A DNA stretch of 64,000 nt from an uncultured Alistipes sp. Its GTDB lineage: Bacteria > Bacteroidota > Bacteroidia > Bacteroidales > Rikenellaceae. Below are positions 17,381-26,787 of the stretch, piece by piece; position 1 is the first letter of the stretch; each line of letters opens with the position of its first letter. The position numbers were made by a program, and so were the translations under genes. The DNA lies in the NCBI GenBank assembly GCA_900542505.1, contig UQNV01000005.1:1-64000 (forward strand), given 5' to 3'. The notes beneath the pieces were generated by a model. The model was not told the DNA's origin, searched no databases, and was given only the letters and a program-made list of their open reading frames with translations.

Positions 17381-20059
17381 TCAAAGGCGCTCCTCGTAGC
17401 AGTCGGTCGCGGGCGTATCCCCCACCGTGAAGCGCAGCTCGCCTCCGGCGAGCAAATCCTCGTGGCGGATGACCGGTCGCGTGAGGCGCCGGCCGTTGAG
17501 CGTCACCTGACGGACATAGCAGCGTCCGGGGCCGAAATTCTCGCAGACGATGCGGAAATCACGGCCGTTGGGCAGATGGAGCACGACCTCGGGCAGACAG
17601 GGCACACCCAGCTGGTACTCCGGCGAGCCGGGACACATCGGATAGAAGCCCATGGCGCTGAAGAGGTACCAGGCGCTGAGCTGGCCGCAGTCGTCGTTGC
17701 CCGGCAGGCCGCTCGGCGAGGGCAGATAGTAGGTATTGACGATGTCGTAGACGCGGCGCTGCGTCTTCCACGGCATGCCGCAGAAGTTGTAGATGTAGGG
17801 AGCGTGCATCGAGAATTCGTCGCCCACGTAGTAGATTCCGTTGTCGAACAGGTCGTCGAGGAAAGCCTCCGCGGCCCGGTCTCCGCCCAGGAAGTCGACC
17901 ACGCCCGGGATATCGTGCGGCGCAAAGAGCGTATAGTTCTTGCGGTAGTTGAGCACACCCTGCTCGTTGAATCCGCTCCAGACGCTGATGTCGTAATCCG
18001 ACGGCGACGACCACTCTCCGTCGCTGCGGCGCGCCCGCACCAGACGCGTCTCGGGGTCGAGAACGTTGCGGTAGCGCAGGCTCCGTTCATCGTACTCGCG
18101 GCTGCGGAGCGTATCGCCCAACGCCTCGAAATAGCGGGCCAGGCACCAGTCGTCGTAGGCGAACTCCATCGTACGGGCGACCGACTCGCGGTAGTGGTCC
18201 ACGGGGACGTAGCCCAGACGGTTGTAGTCCTCGATGCCGAGCCGCCCCCAGGCGATGTGGTTGCCCTTGACGTTGGCATTCTTGAGCATCGCCTCGGCCG
18301 CCTTCTGCGTGTCGAAGCCGCGGACGCCCTTCACGTAGGCGTCGGCGATGACCGCGTCGCCGTGCGTGCCCATCATGCAGTTGGTATAGCCCGGATTGGG
18401 CCATTTGGGCATCCAGCCGCCCTCGTCGTAGGCGTTGAGCAGTCCCGTCACCAGACGCGACGAGAGTTCGGGCCGAAGGAGGGTCAGCAGCGGATGGAGC
18501 GCCCGGAAGGTATCCCAGAGCGAGTAGTCGGTAAAGCTCTCGCCCGGGTGGATTTCACCGTCGAAGGGGCTGCGGTAGCGGCCATCCTCGGAGAGCGAAC
18601 GCGGAAGCAGGAAGGCGTGGTAGAGCGCCGTGTAGAAGACCGATTTCTGAACCTCGTCAGCCCCCGGAAGCTCGATGGTCAAGAGCAGTTCGTTCCACAG
18701 CTCCGACGTCGCGCCGGCCACCCGGTCGACGCCGTTCCGGCCGATTTCGCGCTCGAGGTTGGCCCGCGCCTGCTCCTCGCTGATGAACGAGGTGCCGACC
18801 CAGGCGCGGAGCGGCTCCCCGGCTTCGGTCTCGAAGCGGACATAGGCGCCGCACTTGGTCGAGCTCTCCAGACGGTCGTTGCCGCGCAGCAGCAGCCGGC
18901 GGGCCCGCTCGTCGGGGCGCACCCAGCTCAGCTTGACGCGCGAGCTCCACTCCTGCTGGTAGTACTCCACACGCAGGTCGTACATGCGTCCGGCTTCGAG
19001 CGTGACGGCCCGCTGAACGGGTGTCATGCTGTACCCGTGGGGACCCCAGTCGTCGATGAGCAGCTCGCCGTCGAGCCACAGGCGCGCACCGTCGTCGGCC
19101 TGCAGCCCCAGCAGATATTCGCCCGACTCGGGCGCCAGGAGCTGCCCGCTCCAGGTCACCTGATAATCCTTCACGTCGATGTCGTCCGCCGGACGGTACC
19201 AGTCCCAGTCGAAGTCGATGACCGGGTCGATACGCTCCGAGCGGATGTCGCCCTGCCACGGGGAGCGGTGGGTATAGACGCCGCGCAGGCCGTTCACCAT
19301 CTTGCCCTCCTGCTCGGTGAACAGGTAGCGGTTTTCGATGACCTCGGGGTAATCCATATTCTGGTTGAAGGTGCCGTAATCGGCGAAATCGCGGTCGAAA
19401 CGCACCACGAAATAGCCCGTTTCGCGATAGGCGCGCGCCGTCTGGGCGCTCTTGCCGCTGATTTCGCGGCGCTCGGGCGATACGGTGATGCTGGCCGGCG
19501 CCCCGGCGGTGAAGAGCGACGGCATGGCATCGACCACGACAAAGGCGCTGTCGCACTCCGGATAGGTGAATTCGAACGCCGCAGCGCTTTTCGAGGCCGC
19601 CATCCGCACGTCGATGCCGTAATCGTCGAGCGTCACCTCGTAGCTCGAGGGCGTGGCCCGTTCGGTCTGGTGGCGGAACGACGAGCTGCGCTCCTCGGGA
19701 CGCACGCGCAGCGTTCCGCTCACCGGCATCAGCTCGACGGCTCCGTAGTCGAACATAACGGCCCCGCTCGGGTAATGGGTTCCGATGAAGCCCGTGATAT
19801 ATTCATGCGAGTACCAGTACGGCACACGGTGGTGCAGCGTTCCGGGCTCCTTCGACGCTTGGGTGTGGGGCGTCCATGCGGTCATGCCGAAGGGTTCGGT
19901 GACGGCGGGAAAGGTGTAGCCCGACGCCTCCTCATGTCCGGCGATGGCGATTCCTCCCTGCCAGACCTCGGTGCCCACCAGCGGGTCGACATACCGTTCG
20001 GGGCCGGACGCGGCACATCCCGCCAGCGGAAGAAGCAGAAGAATGAGTAACTTTTTCAT
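17381..20059 (-). CDS. GH92 exo-alpha-mannosidase lipoprotein with PA14 insert
   Basis: GH92 enzymes are calcium-dependent, inverting exo-alpha-mannosidases that trim mannan or N-glycans. This lipoprotein of 892 residues (Cys15 anchor, LPLAGC) starts with the GH92 hallmark YVDPLVGTE and keeps HYPSGAVMFDYG in the N-terminal sandwich. It has the catalytic-domain motifs SLWDTFRALHPL and GGWMPKWPNPGYTNCMMGTHGD, and the GNDDCGQLSAWY motif at about 787-798, whose Asp residues act as base in studied enzymes. A PA14 beta-barrel is inserted at about 260-385 (LLGLQADDGARLWLDGELL), a carbohydrate-binding module seen in some GH92 proteins. It is last in the nine-gene operon, 14 bases after GH76. Together they suggest degradation of alpha-1,6-backbone mannan with alpha-mannosyl branches. 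Confidence 0.93.
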   Translation of the reverse strand: MKKLLILLLLPLAGCAASGPERYVDPLVGTEVWQGGIAIAGHEEASGYTFPAVTEPFGMTAWTPHTQASKEPGTLHHRVPYWYSHEYITGFIGTHYPSGAVMFDYGAVELMPVSGTLRVRPEERSSSFRHQTERATPSSYEVTLDDYGIDVRMAASKSAAAFEFTYPECDSAFVVVDAMPSLFTAGAPASITVSPERREISGKSAQTARAYRETGYFVVRFDRDFADYGTFNQNMDYPEVIENRYLFTEQEGKMVNGLRGVYTHRSPWQGDIRSERIDPVIDFDWDWYRPADDIDVKDYQVTWSGQLLAPESGEYLLGLQADDGARLWLDGELLIDDWGPHGYSMTPVQRAVTLEAGRMYDLRVEYYQQEWSSRVKLSWVRPDERARRLLLRGNDRLESSTKCGAYVRFETEAGEPLRAWVGTSFISEEQARANLEREIGRNGVDRVAGATSELWNELLLTIELPGADEVQKSVFYTALYHAFLLPRSLSEDGRYRSPFDGEIHPGESFTDYSLWDTFRALHPLLTLLRPELSSRLVTGLLNAYDEGGWMPKWPNPGYTNCMMGTHGDAVIADAYVKGVRGFDTQKAAEAMLKNANVKGNHIAWGRLGIEDYNRLGYVPVDHYRESVARTMEFAYDDWCLARYFEALGDTLRSREYDERSLRYRNVLDPETRLVRARRSDGEWSSPSDYDISVWSGFNEQGVLNYRKNYTLFAPHDIPGVVDFLGGDRAAEAFLDDLFDNGIYYVGDEFSMHAPYIYNFCGMPWKTQRRVYDIVNTYYLPSPSGLPGNDDCGQLSAWYLFSAMGFYPMCPGSPEYQLGVPCLPEVVLHLPNGRDFRIVCENFGPGRCYVRQVTLNGRRLTRPVIRHEDLLAGGELRFTVGDTPATDCYEERL

Positions 20060-20073
20060 GAGCTCGGCAGGTT

Positions 20074-21255
20074 TTATTGCTGTTCGAAATATCCGGCGGC
20101 ACGCATGTAGAGGTAGGCCACGCAGCTCTCCATGCGCAGGTCGTATTCGGCGACCGGTTCGGAGAGGGGCTCGCTCCAGTACTCGGGATAGCGGCCGTTG
20201 GCATCCTTGAGCGATTCGTGGATGAACTCGATGGCCCGCAGCGCCTTCATCAGCGTAGCCTTGTCCCTGTTCATGTCGTAGAGGTCGAACCACGCATCGA
20301 CAAGCGCGAAGGCGAAATAGCCCGGGTCGTTGAGCGCCCCGTTGAGCGAGTTGTACCACTGCTTCTCGGCCGCGGCGAGCGTGTTCCGGGCCTGGGTGAG
20401 GTAGCGCTCCTCGCCGGTGGCCTTGTAGAGGCGCAGCCAGCCGCGCACCATGAAGCCGGCGTTGTAGGACCACTTGCGGGTGTTCACCTCGCCGTCGTCG
20501 ACCATCTTGGCATCCCACAGCAGGTTGTCGGCCGCGTCGAGCAGGTTCTCCGAGGTCCACTTTTCGATACGGCGGGCATGTTCGAGCCAGGACTCCTCGC
20601 CCGTCAGTTCGTAGAGCTGCATCGAGGCGAGAATCGCAACGGCCGAACAGATGGTGTTCTTCTGGGGCTCGTACTGCGTGAAGGTCTCCTGGAAGTAGAT
20701 GCCGCCGCCGAGCACGTCGTCCTCGCCCGAGAGGGTGAAGCCGAGCGCCTCGCGCGCCTTGGCAAGGTAGGCCTCGCGTCCCGTCAGTTCGTAGGCGCGG
20801 GCCAGGCCGATGGCCATCCACCCGTTCTCGTCGTAGTAGCGGTCGGGTGCACCCGACGAGAGGGGCGCCGTGCAGTAGCCGCCGATTCCCCGGTAGTCGG
20901 GCGACCAGTGGTTCTCCAGATTGAGGAAGCACTTCGAGAGCTCGCCCTCCCACTCGTCGGCGCGGAGCCCGGCACCCTCGGCATAGGTGTAGAGCAGGAA
21001 GATGTTGCCCCAGATGAAGGAGACCTGGTTGCGGTTCTGGTTCTCGTAATAGGAGTCGGTGCCCTCGATGCGCAGGTCGCGGTTGATGGCCGCGAGCGTC
21101 TCGCGCGACCACTCCATGTAGTCGTTGTCGCCGAACTCCTCCTCGGGGTCATCGTCGATGAAGCGGTCGGGCATGACGGCATTGCATCCCGCGGCCGAAA
21201 GCACGAAGCAGAACATCGGCAGCAGATGGGCAAGCCTGATAAGCGTTTTTTTCAT
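20074..21255 (-). CDS. GH76 endo-alpha-1,6-mannanase-like lipoprotein
   Basis: GH76 enzymes are (alpha/alpha)6 retaining endo-alpha-1,6-mannanases that cut fungal or actinobacterial mannan backbones. The protein has 393 residues with a signal peptide and Cys24 anchor (LSAAGC). It shows the family's YxxDDxxWW-type region as YYDENGWMAIGLARAYELTG at about 140-159, GGIYFQETFTQYEPQKNT at about 185-202, and KWSYNAGFMVRGWLRLYKATG. In characterised members the active site is an Asp-Asp pair; here residues 142-143 read Asp-Glu. That may shift activity or simply be a tolerated variant. It is followed by GH92 and preceded by a LamG lipoprotein, spaced 14 and 21 bases. Confidence 0.85.
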   Translation of the reverse strand: MKKTLIRLAHLLPMFCFVLSAAGCNAVMPDRFIDDDPEEEFGDNDYMEWSRETLAAINRDLRIEGTDSYYENQNRNQVSFIWGNIFLLYTYAEGAGLRADEWEGELSKCFLNLENHWSPDYRGIGGYCTAPLSSGAPDRYYDENGWMAIGLARAYELTGREAYLAKAREALGFTLSGEDDVLGGGIYFQETFTQYEPQKNTICSAVAILASMQLYELTGEESWLEHARRIEKWTSENLLDAADNLLWDAKMVDDGEVNTRKWSYNAGFMVRGWLRLYKATGEERYLTQARNTLAAAEKQWYNSLNGALNDPGYFAFALVDAWFDLYDMNRDKATLMKALRAIEFIHESLKDANGRYPEYWSEPLSEPVAEYDLRMESCVAYLYMRAAGYFEQQ

Positions 21256-21276
21256 GTTGCGTTTCGTTTAGGGGAA

Positions 21277-22224
21277 TTAAAGATTGTCGAGGTCGGCCCA
21301 CTGGATGTTCACCAGCGTGGCCGGATAACGGCCCGTGAGGTCGGTGATGCTGTTGCCGCTCTTGACCGTCAGGGGCCAGTTGGCCACCAGCCCCTCCTCG
21401 TCGCCCGTGAGCAGCCGGCGGAAGTTGGCGGCAATCTCCTCGGCGCTCCGCGTCGTGTTCCAGATGCGGACGTCGTAGATTTTGCCGCGGAACTGACGGC
21501 CGCTGTAGAGCGCCAGGTCGCCGATGATGAACTTGCCGTTGGAATCGGGCGTATAGGGCGCGATTTTGATGGAGCCCTCCAGCTCGCCGTTGAGATAGAG
21601 CAGCACATTCTCCGAGTCGAACGTCGCGGCGATGTGAATCCACTGCTTGTGCGGCGCCGAATTCGCGGGCGAGAAGCAGCTCGACCAGGTGTTGTTGACC
21701 ATGCAGAAGTCGATGGCATTCTCGACACCCTCGGCCAGACGGATGAGCAGACCGCCCAGGCCGCCGTTCTTGTCGGCACCCTCGGCACCGATAATCGCAC
21801 CGCCGGTCGACTCGTTGATGTAGACCCACGCCTCGATGGTCATGTTGGCCGAGAGGAACTGTGCGGCCATTCCGCAGTCGATATGGCCCGTGCCGTCGAA
21901 GAGCGGGCAGGCGGGAGCCACCTTGCTCGACAGGAACACGTCGCGGGCGGTGGTGAGCTTGGTGCAGTAGTTGTCGAGCGCCGACTGGCGGTCGGTATTG
22001 TTGCGCACGTAGAGCGCCTCGTCGATGCTCGAACGGAAGATGGCCTTCGAGCCCTTGACGAACTCGCCCAGACCCTCGCCCTCTTCGGCCGAGTCGTGAA
22101 GTTGCGTGCACTCCTCGATGAGTGCGTCGATGGCCGCATAGTCGAGCGTGGCGGCCTTTTCGTCGGAGCATCCTGCGGTCCAGAGCAGACCGAGCAATGC
22201 GAAGAGACAGATTCGGAATTTCAT
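21277..22224 (-). CDS. LamG/concanavalin-fold surface lipoprotein (probable glycan-binding protein)
   Basis: A lipoprotein of 315 residues starting at the ATG at 22224 (signal MKFRICLFALLGLLWTAGC; Cys19). Residues of about 25-110 are helical and acidic. Residues of about 115-300 form a LamG-like jelly roll: MTIEAWVYINEST, HKQWIHIAATFDSENVLLYLNGELEG, GRQFRGKIYDVRIWNTTRSAEEI and a closing NWPLT. No catalytic glycoside hydrolase motif is visible. Sitting directly after susD in a mannan PUL, it occupies the usual place of a surface glycan-binding protein that presents substrate to the SusCD complex. Confidence 0.75.
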   Translation of the reverse strand: MKFRICLFALLGLLWTAGCSDEKAATLDYAAIDALIEECTQLHDSAEEGEGLGEFVKGSKAIFRSSIDEALYVRNNTDRQSALDNYCTKLTTARDVFLSSKVAPACPLFDGTGHIDCGMAAQFLSANMTIEAWVYINESTGGAIIGAEGADKNGGLGGLLIRLAEGVENAIDFCMVNNTWSSCFSPANSAPHKQWIHIAATFDSENVLLYLNGELEGSIKIAPYTPDSNGKFIIGDLALYSGRQFRGKIYDVRIWNTTRSAEEIAANFRRLLTGDEEGLVANWPLTVKSGNSITDLTGRYPATLVNIQWADLDNL

Positions 22225-22243
22225 GACGGTATTCGGGTTGGTT

Positions 22244-23785
22244 TTACATGCCTTCATATTCGGGGTGCTGCTTCAGGTTGGGGTTCATCGAGAGGGCCGA
22301 ATAGGGAATCGGGAAGATGTTCACGCGCGGGTTGTCCGTATAGGCCTTGTCCCACATCGGCTCGATGAAGCGGCCGAAACGAACCATGTCCGTACGGCGG
22401 AGCGTCTCGTAGCACATCTCGCGGCCCTTTTCGTCGTAGAGCTCGTCGAGCGTGAGCGTCGAAGCGGTATAGGTCGGCACCCCGGCACGCGTACGGATGG
22501 CATTGATGCCTTCGAGCGCCTCGGTATCGGGCGTACCTGACAGCCGGAGCGTGGCCTCGGCCAGGTTGAAGTAGACCTCGGCCAGACGGAAAATCACGTA
22601 GTCGTTGCCCAACCCCTTCGCGCCGTTCTTGACCTTGTACTTCACGTTGCGCGCACCGGCGTTCTCCTTGTTGTTGACCATGTCGGGCAGGTCGAGCGTC
22701 AGGTTGAGCTGCTGGCCGGCGAATTCGTTGGTACCCAGAATCGGGTTGCCGCTCTGGTCGTACTGCGGGCCCCACATAAACTGGCCGTTGTAGCCGTTGC
22801 GGGGGTCGTACTTGCAGCGGCGGTCGTTGATGGTGTCGTAGGTCTCGATGAAGCTGCGCTCGGTGCAGATGGCGTTCCAGCCTCCGTTGGGATTCTGCCA
22901 GTCCCACTGCGTACCCTGCGACCAGTGGATGTTGCGGTAGAAGAGCGGACTCATCTCGGAGGCCGTCACCTCGTCGTTGGGGATGACGAAGATGTTCTCG
23001 CGGCTCGACTCGTTCTCCCAGACGAAGGGCGCATCCCACGTGGCATCGAGCGAGAAGCCCCGGCCGAGGAGCGTCCGCGACACGGTGACGCAGTCGTCGA
23101 GCCGCGATGTTCCGGTATAGACCTCGGCATTGAGGTAGAGGCGCGAGAGCAGCACCAAGGCTGCCTCCTGGGTGAAGCGGCCGTAGCTGCCGGCATCCGA
23201 GCGGCTGAGCAGCTGCTCCTTCACCTCGCCCAGTTCGCGCTCGACGAATTCGAACACCTCCTTGCGGCTGCGCGTCGAGGGATTCTCCTCCGTCAGGCTT
23301 TCGGTGATGGGCACGTTGCCGAACATGTCGCAGAGCATCCAGTAGAAATAGGCACGCAGGGCGCGGGTCTCGGCGATGTAGAGCTGCTGCGTATCGGACG
23401 GCAGGATGGCGTTGTCGGCCGCACGCATGTCGGCGATAATCTGGTTGCAGAAACCGACGGCCTTGTAGAGTTCGAGCCATGCGCCCTCGATGATGGTCTC
23501 GCGCGTCGTCCACGTATGCCAGTGCAGGCGCTGGTAGATGCCGCCGTCGTAGCCGTCGCGCCCCTTCTGCGGCAGACAGGCCTCGTCGGTGGTCAGCTCC
23601 TGGAGGTAGTAGACGTTCCAGCACGACATGGCGCGGAGGAACTGGTACTGGTTCATGAAGGCGGCCTCGTATTCGGCGGCCGTGGTATAGAAATTATCCT
23701 TGTTCAGGTCGTTGTACATGTGCTCGGTCAGGTCCGTGCAACCGACGGAGGCGGCGAGCGACAACAGACATATCAGCTTTCTCAT
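22244..23785 (-). CDS. SusD/RagB-family nutrient-binding lipoprotein
   Basis: A protein of 513 residues with a short signal and Cys16 anchor (AASVGC). It shows SusD hallmarks: NLNKDNFYTTAAEYEAA near the start, TRALRAYFYWMLCDMFGNVPI (TPR region), and the C-terminal VIFRLAEVYFNLAEATLRLSG with INAIRTRAGVP and ELYDEKGREMCYE-LRRTDMVRFG. SusD proteins form the lid over the SusC transporter and capture oligosaccharide. It is 7 bases downstream of susC. The enzymes downstream point to alpha-manno-oligosaccharide as ligand. Confidence 0.95.
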   Translation of the reverse strand: MRKLICLLSLAASVGCTDLTEHMYNDLNKDNFYTTAAEYEAAFMNQYQFLRAMSCWNVYYLQELTTDEACLPQKGRDGYDGGIYQRLHWHTWTTRETIIEGAWLELYKAVGFCNQIIADMRAADNAILPSDTQQLYIAETRALRAYFYWMLCDMFGNVPITESLTEENPSTRSRKEVFEFVERELGEVKEQLLSRSDAGSYGRFTQEAALVLLSRLYLNAEVYTGTSRLDDCVTVSRTLLGRGFSLDATWDAPFVWENESSRENIFVIPNDEVTASEMSPLFYRNIHWSQGTQWDWQNPNGGWNAICTERSFIETYDTINDRRCKYDPRNGYNGQFMWGPQYDQSGNPILGTNEFAGQQLNLTLDLPDMVNNKENAGARNVKYKVKNGAKGLGNDYVIFRLAEVYFNLAEATLRLSGTPDTEALEGINAIRTRAGVPTYTASTLTLDELYDEKGREMCYETLRRTDMVRFGRFIEPMWDKAYTDNPRVNIFPIPYSALSMNPNLKQHPEYEGM

Positions 23786-23792
23786 AATTGTG

Positions 23793-26750
23793 TCAGAATT
23801 TGATGTTCACACCGAAAAGATAGGTCGTGGCGCGGGGATAGTAACCCGCATCGTCGAATCCGGGCGTAAGGCCGGTTCCCACCTCGGGGTCGACGCCCGT
23901 ATACCCGGTAAGGGTCCAGACGTTGGTCGCCGTGGCGTAGATGCGGATGTGCTCCAGCCACGAGAGCTTCGGGAAGTGGAACGTGTAGCCCAGCGTGATG
24001 TTGTCCAGCTTGAGGTAGTTGCCCTTCTCGAGGTAGTAGTCCGAGAATACGGCCGAGTCGTTGAGCGGCGAGTCGATGGCCGACTCGAGCAGGTTGAAGG
24101 GCAGCGACACCGAGTTCTCGTAATAGACGCGCTTGGTGTTGAGCACCATGAAGTCGGCGGCGCCCCGGAAGAGGAACGAGAAGTCGAGGTTCTTCCACGC
24201 AAACGTGCTCGACAGGCTGAAGTTCCACTTGGGCAGACCGCAGCCCAGATAGGTGTAGTCGTCCTCGGTGTAGGCTCCGTCGTCGTTGTAGTCCTCGAAG
24301 ACCCACTTGCCGGCCGAGTTGAATCCCTTGTACTTGAGACCGTAGAAGGTTCCGATGGGATATCCCGCCTCGAAGATGTAGGTGGTCTGTCCGTTGGCCG
24401 GCGAGCTGAGCGTGTTGTAGGGGATGTGGTTGGCCTTGTAGGTGTCGTTCGAGAGCGATACCAGCTCGTTGACGTTGTAGGAGAAGCTGCCGTCGAGGTG
24501 CCACGAGAGATTGTCGCGGCGGATTGCATCCCACCCGAGCGCCACCTCGACACCCTGGTTGGTCAGCGTGCCCACGTTGGTGAAGATGGTGTCGTAGATG
24601 CTCGACGGAACCTGGGCGTCATACCAGTCCAGCAGGTCGGTGGTCTTGCGGTAGTAGTAGTCGACCGATGCCGTCAGACGGCTGTCCCACAGACCGATAT
24701 CGAAACCGACGTTATACTCGGTGTTCTTCTCCCAGCGCAGGTCGGGATTGGGGTTGGTCGTCGGGCCGTAGACCTTCTGCCAGCTGCCGTTGATGTAGGC
24801 GTAGCCCAGGTCGTTGTACTTCGAGATGGAGGAGTAGAGCGGGATGTCCTGGTTACCCGTGATACCGAATCCGAAGCGCAGCTTGAGGTTGTCGACAGCC
24901 TTCACGCCCTGCATGAAGGGCTCCTCCGAGATGCGCCATGCGGCCGACACGGCGGGGAACCATCCCCACTTGTTGTTCTCGCCGAAGCGGGTCGAACCCT
25001 CGCGGCGCAGGCTGGCGTTGAAGAGATAGCGTCCCTTGTAGGAGTAGTTGACGCGGCCGAAGAAGGCGATGAGCTTCGATTCGTCCTCGCCGCGGCCCAT
25101 CGAGGCGCGGCCGTCCTCGAGCCAGGTGCCGTTGCCGATGTTGTTCGGGCCCAGCGCGTCGGTCAGGAAGCCGGCGTTCATGGCATTGGACCACGTACGC
25201 TTGGTCTGGCTGTAGGAGTAACCGGCCATGACGCCCACGCTGTGGAGGTTGTTCGTCCAGCTGTAATCGGCGTAGGCCTCGAAGGTGTTGGTCTTGTAGA
25301 AGTAGTCGTTGATTTCCGCCGAACCGTCGTAGTTGCCCAGCTCGCTGTAGCGCGAATCGCGGCTGACATACTTGCTCGATTCGTAGTTCTCGTTGTTGGT
25401 CGAGGCCGAGGCGACGATTTTAAGCCCGTCGACCGGACGCAGCGTGGCCGAGATGTTGCCCGTATAGTTGAATCGCTCGCCGCGGTTGTCCACCTGCGAA
25501 AGCATGGCCACGGGGTTGTAGGGGCCCACGCCGTCGTACTCGAAGAACGACCCGTCGGCCTTGTAGACCGGAGCGGTCGGATGGTAGACCATCGCCTGCA
25601 TGAAGGCGCCGTAGTCGGTATACTGCATCTTGGTGTCGGCGCCGCTGGCCGTACCCTCGATGGTCAGTATGCGGTTGAAGAAATCCTGACGGAAGTTGAT
25701 GCGGCCGGTGAGCTGCTCGTTGCCCGTGCGGAGCACCATACCCTCCGAATCGCGGTAGCTGACCGATGCGCGCAGCGACGAGTTCTTGCCGCTGGTCGAG
25801 AACGAGACGCCCTGATAGTAGCTGAAATTGCTCCGCAGCAGTTCATCGGTCCAGTCGGTCGAGAAGCCGTAGTCGTTGTTGGCCGTCGACTGGCCGTGAC
25901 GCTCGAGATAGTCGAGATACTGGTCGGCCGACATCATGTCGAGTTTGCGGGCGACATGCTCGGTGTAGTAGTAGCTCTTGTATTCGATGTTCGCACGGCC
26001 CACTTCGGCGCTCTTGGTCTCGATGATGATGACGCCGTTGCTGCCCCGCGTACCGTAGATGGCCGCCGAGGAGGCATCCTTCAGAACGTTGAACGAGGCG
26101 ATGTCCTGGGCGTTGAGCGCCTGCAGGTCGTTCATCGAGCTGTAGACGCCGTCGATGATGATGAGCGGCGTGCTGCCCGCGCGGATGGACCCGACGCCGC
26201 GCAGCTGGAGCTCGGGGGCGGCATTGGGGTCGGTACCCGCCGTGTTGCGGATGGTCAGACCCGGGACCTTGCCGCTGATGAGGTTGATGGGACTGGTGGT
26301 GACGCCGCCGTTGAAGTCCGAGGCGTCGACACGGGTCACCGAGCTGGTCAGCTCCTCCTTGCGGATGGTGCTGTAACCGATGGCGACCACCTCCTTGACG
26401 GCAATGGCGTCTTCCAGCAGCTTGACGTGCATCGGCTCGGCCGACGCGGCGGCCGTCCGGCTCTGCATGCCGACGAACGAGAAGGTGAGCTGCTCGCCGG
26501 GCGTGACACCCGGGAGTTCGAAGCGGCCGTCGACGTCGGTCGTCGTTCCGGCGGGGCCCTCCCCGACGATGACGGTGACACCGGCCAGCGGCGTTCCGTC
26601 GGTGGTGGTGACAATGCCTTTCACACCCGGACGGGGAGTTTCGGCCCGCAAATGGGAGGCGCACAACACTCCTGCGAGACAGAGCAGGAAGAACGCCGCG
26701 GTCCGGATACGGCCGGACAGGCCGGGATTCGTTCGGTCAATGTTCTTCAT
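23793..26750 (-). CDS. SusC/RagA-family TonB-dependent transporter
   Basis: An outer-membrane oligosaccharide importer of 985 residues. The start at 26750 gives a signal ending in HLRAE. It is followed by a carboxypeptidase-regulatory-like domain (VKGIVTTTDGTPLAGVTVIV, about 35-110), a SusC plug with VVAIGYSTIRKEELTSSVTRV and DIASFNVLKDASSAAIYGTRG, and a long barrel with typical GRYLFNASLRREGSTRFG and FPAVSAAWRISEEPFM motifs. It ends VNIKF, a normal C-terminal aromatic. It lies 37 bases after the RhaT-like permease, with no strong promoter between, so it appears to belong to the same operon as the glycyl radical enzyme. Confidence 0.95.
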   Translation of the reverse strand: MKNIDRTNPGLSGRIRTAAFFLLCLAGVLCASHLRAETPRPGVKGIVTTTDGTPLAGVTVIVGEGPAGTTTDVDGRFELPGVTPGEQLTFSFVGMQSRTAAASAEPMHVKLLEDAIAVKEVVAIGYSTIRKEELTSSVTRVDASDFNGGVTTSPINLISGKVPGLTIRNTAGTDPNAAPELQLRGVGSIRAGSTPLIIIDGVYSSMNDLQALNAQDIASFNVLKDASSAAIYGTRGSNGVIIIETKSAEVGRANIEYKSYYYTEHVARKLDMMSADQYLDYLERHGQSTANNDYGFSTDWTDELLRSNFSYYQGVSFSTSGKNSSLRASVSYRDSEGMVLRTGNEQLTGRINFRQDFFNRILTIEGTASGADTKMQYTDYGAFMQAMVYHPTAPVYKADGSFFEYDGVGPYNPVAMLSQVDNRGERFNYTGNISATLRPVDGLKIVASASTNNENYESSKYVSRDSRYSELGNYDGSAEINDYFYKTNTFEAYADYSWTNNLHSVGVMAGYSYSQTKRTWSNAMNAGFLTDALGPNNIGNGTWLEDGRASMGRGEDESKLIAFFGRVNYSYKGRYLFNASLRREGSTRFGENNKWGWFPAVSAAWRISEEPFMQGVKAVDNLKLRFGFGITGNQDIPLYSSISKYNDLGYAYINGSWQKVYGPTTNPNPDLRWEKNTEYNVGFDIGLWDSRLTASVDYYYRKTTDLLDWYDAQVPSSIYDTIFTNVGTLTNQGVEVALGWDAIRRDNLSWHLDGSFSYNVNELVSLSNDTYKANHIPYNTLSSPANGQTTYIFEAGYPIGTFYGLKYKGFNSAGKWVFEDYNDDGAYTEDDYTYLGCGLPKWNFSLSSTFAWKNLDFSFLFRGAADFMVLNTKRVYYENSVSLPFNLLESAIDSPLNDSAVFSDYYLEKGNYLKLDNITLGYTFHFPKLSWLEHIRIYATATNVWTLTGYTGVDPEVGTGLTPGFDDAGYYPRATTYLFGVNIKF

Positions 26751-26787
26751 GGTAGTAGTTTTAAGTGTTTTGTTCTGAATTTCCGTA

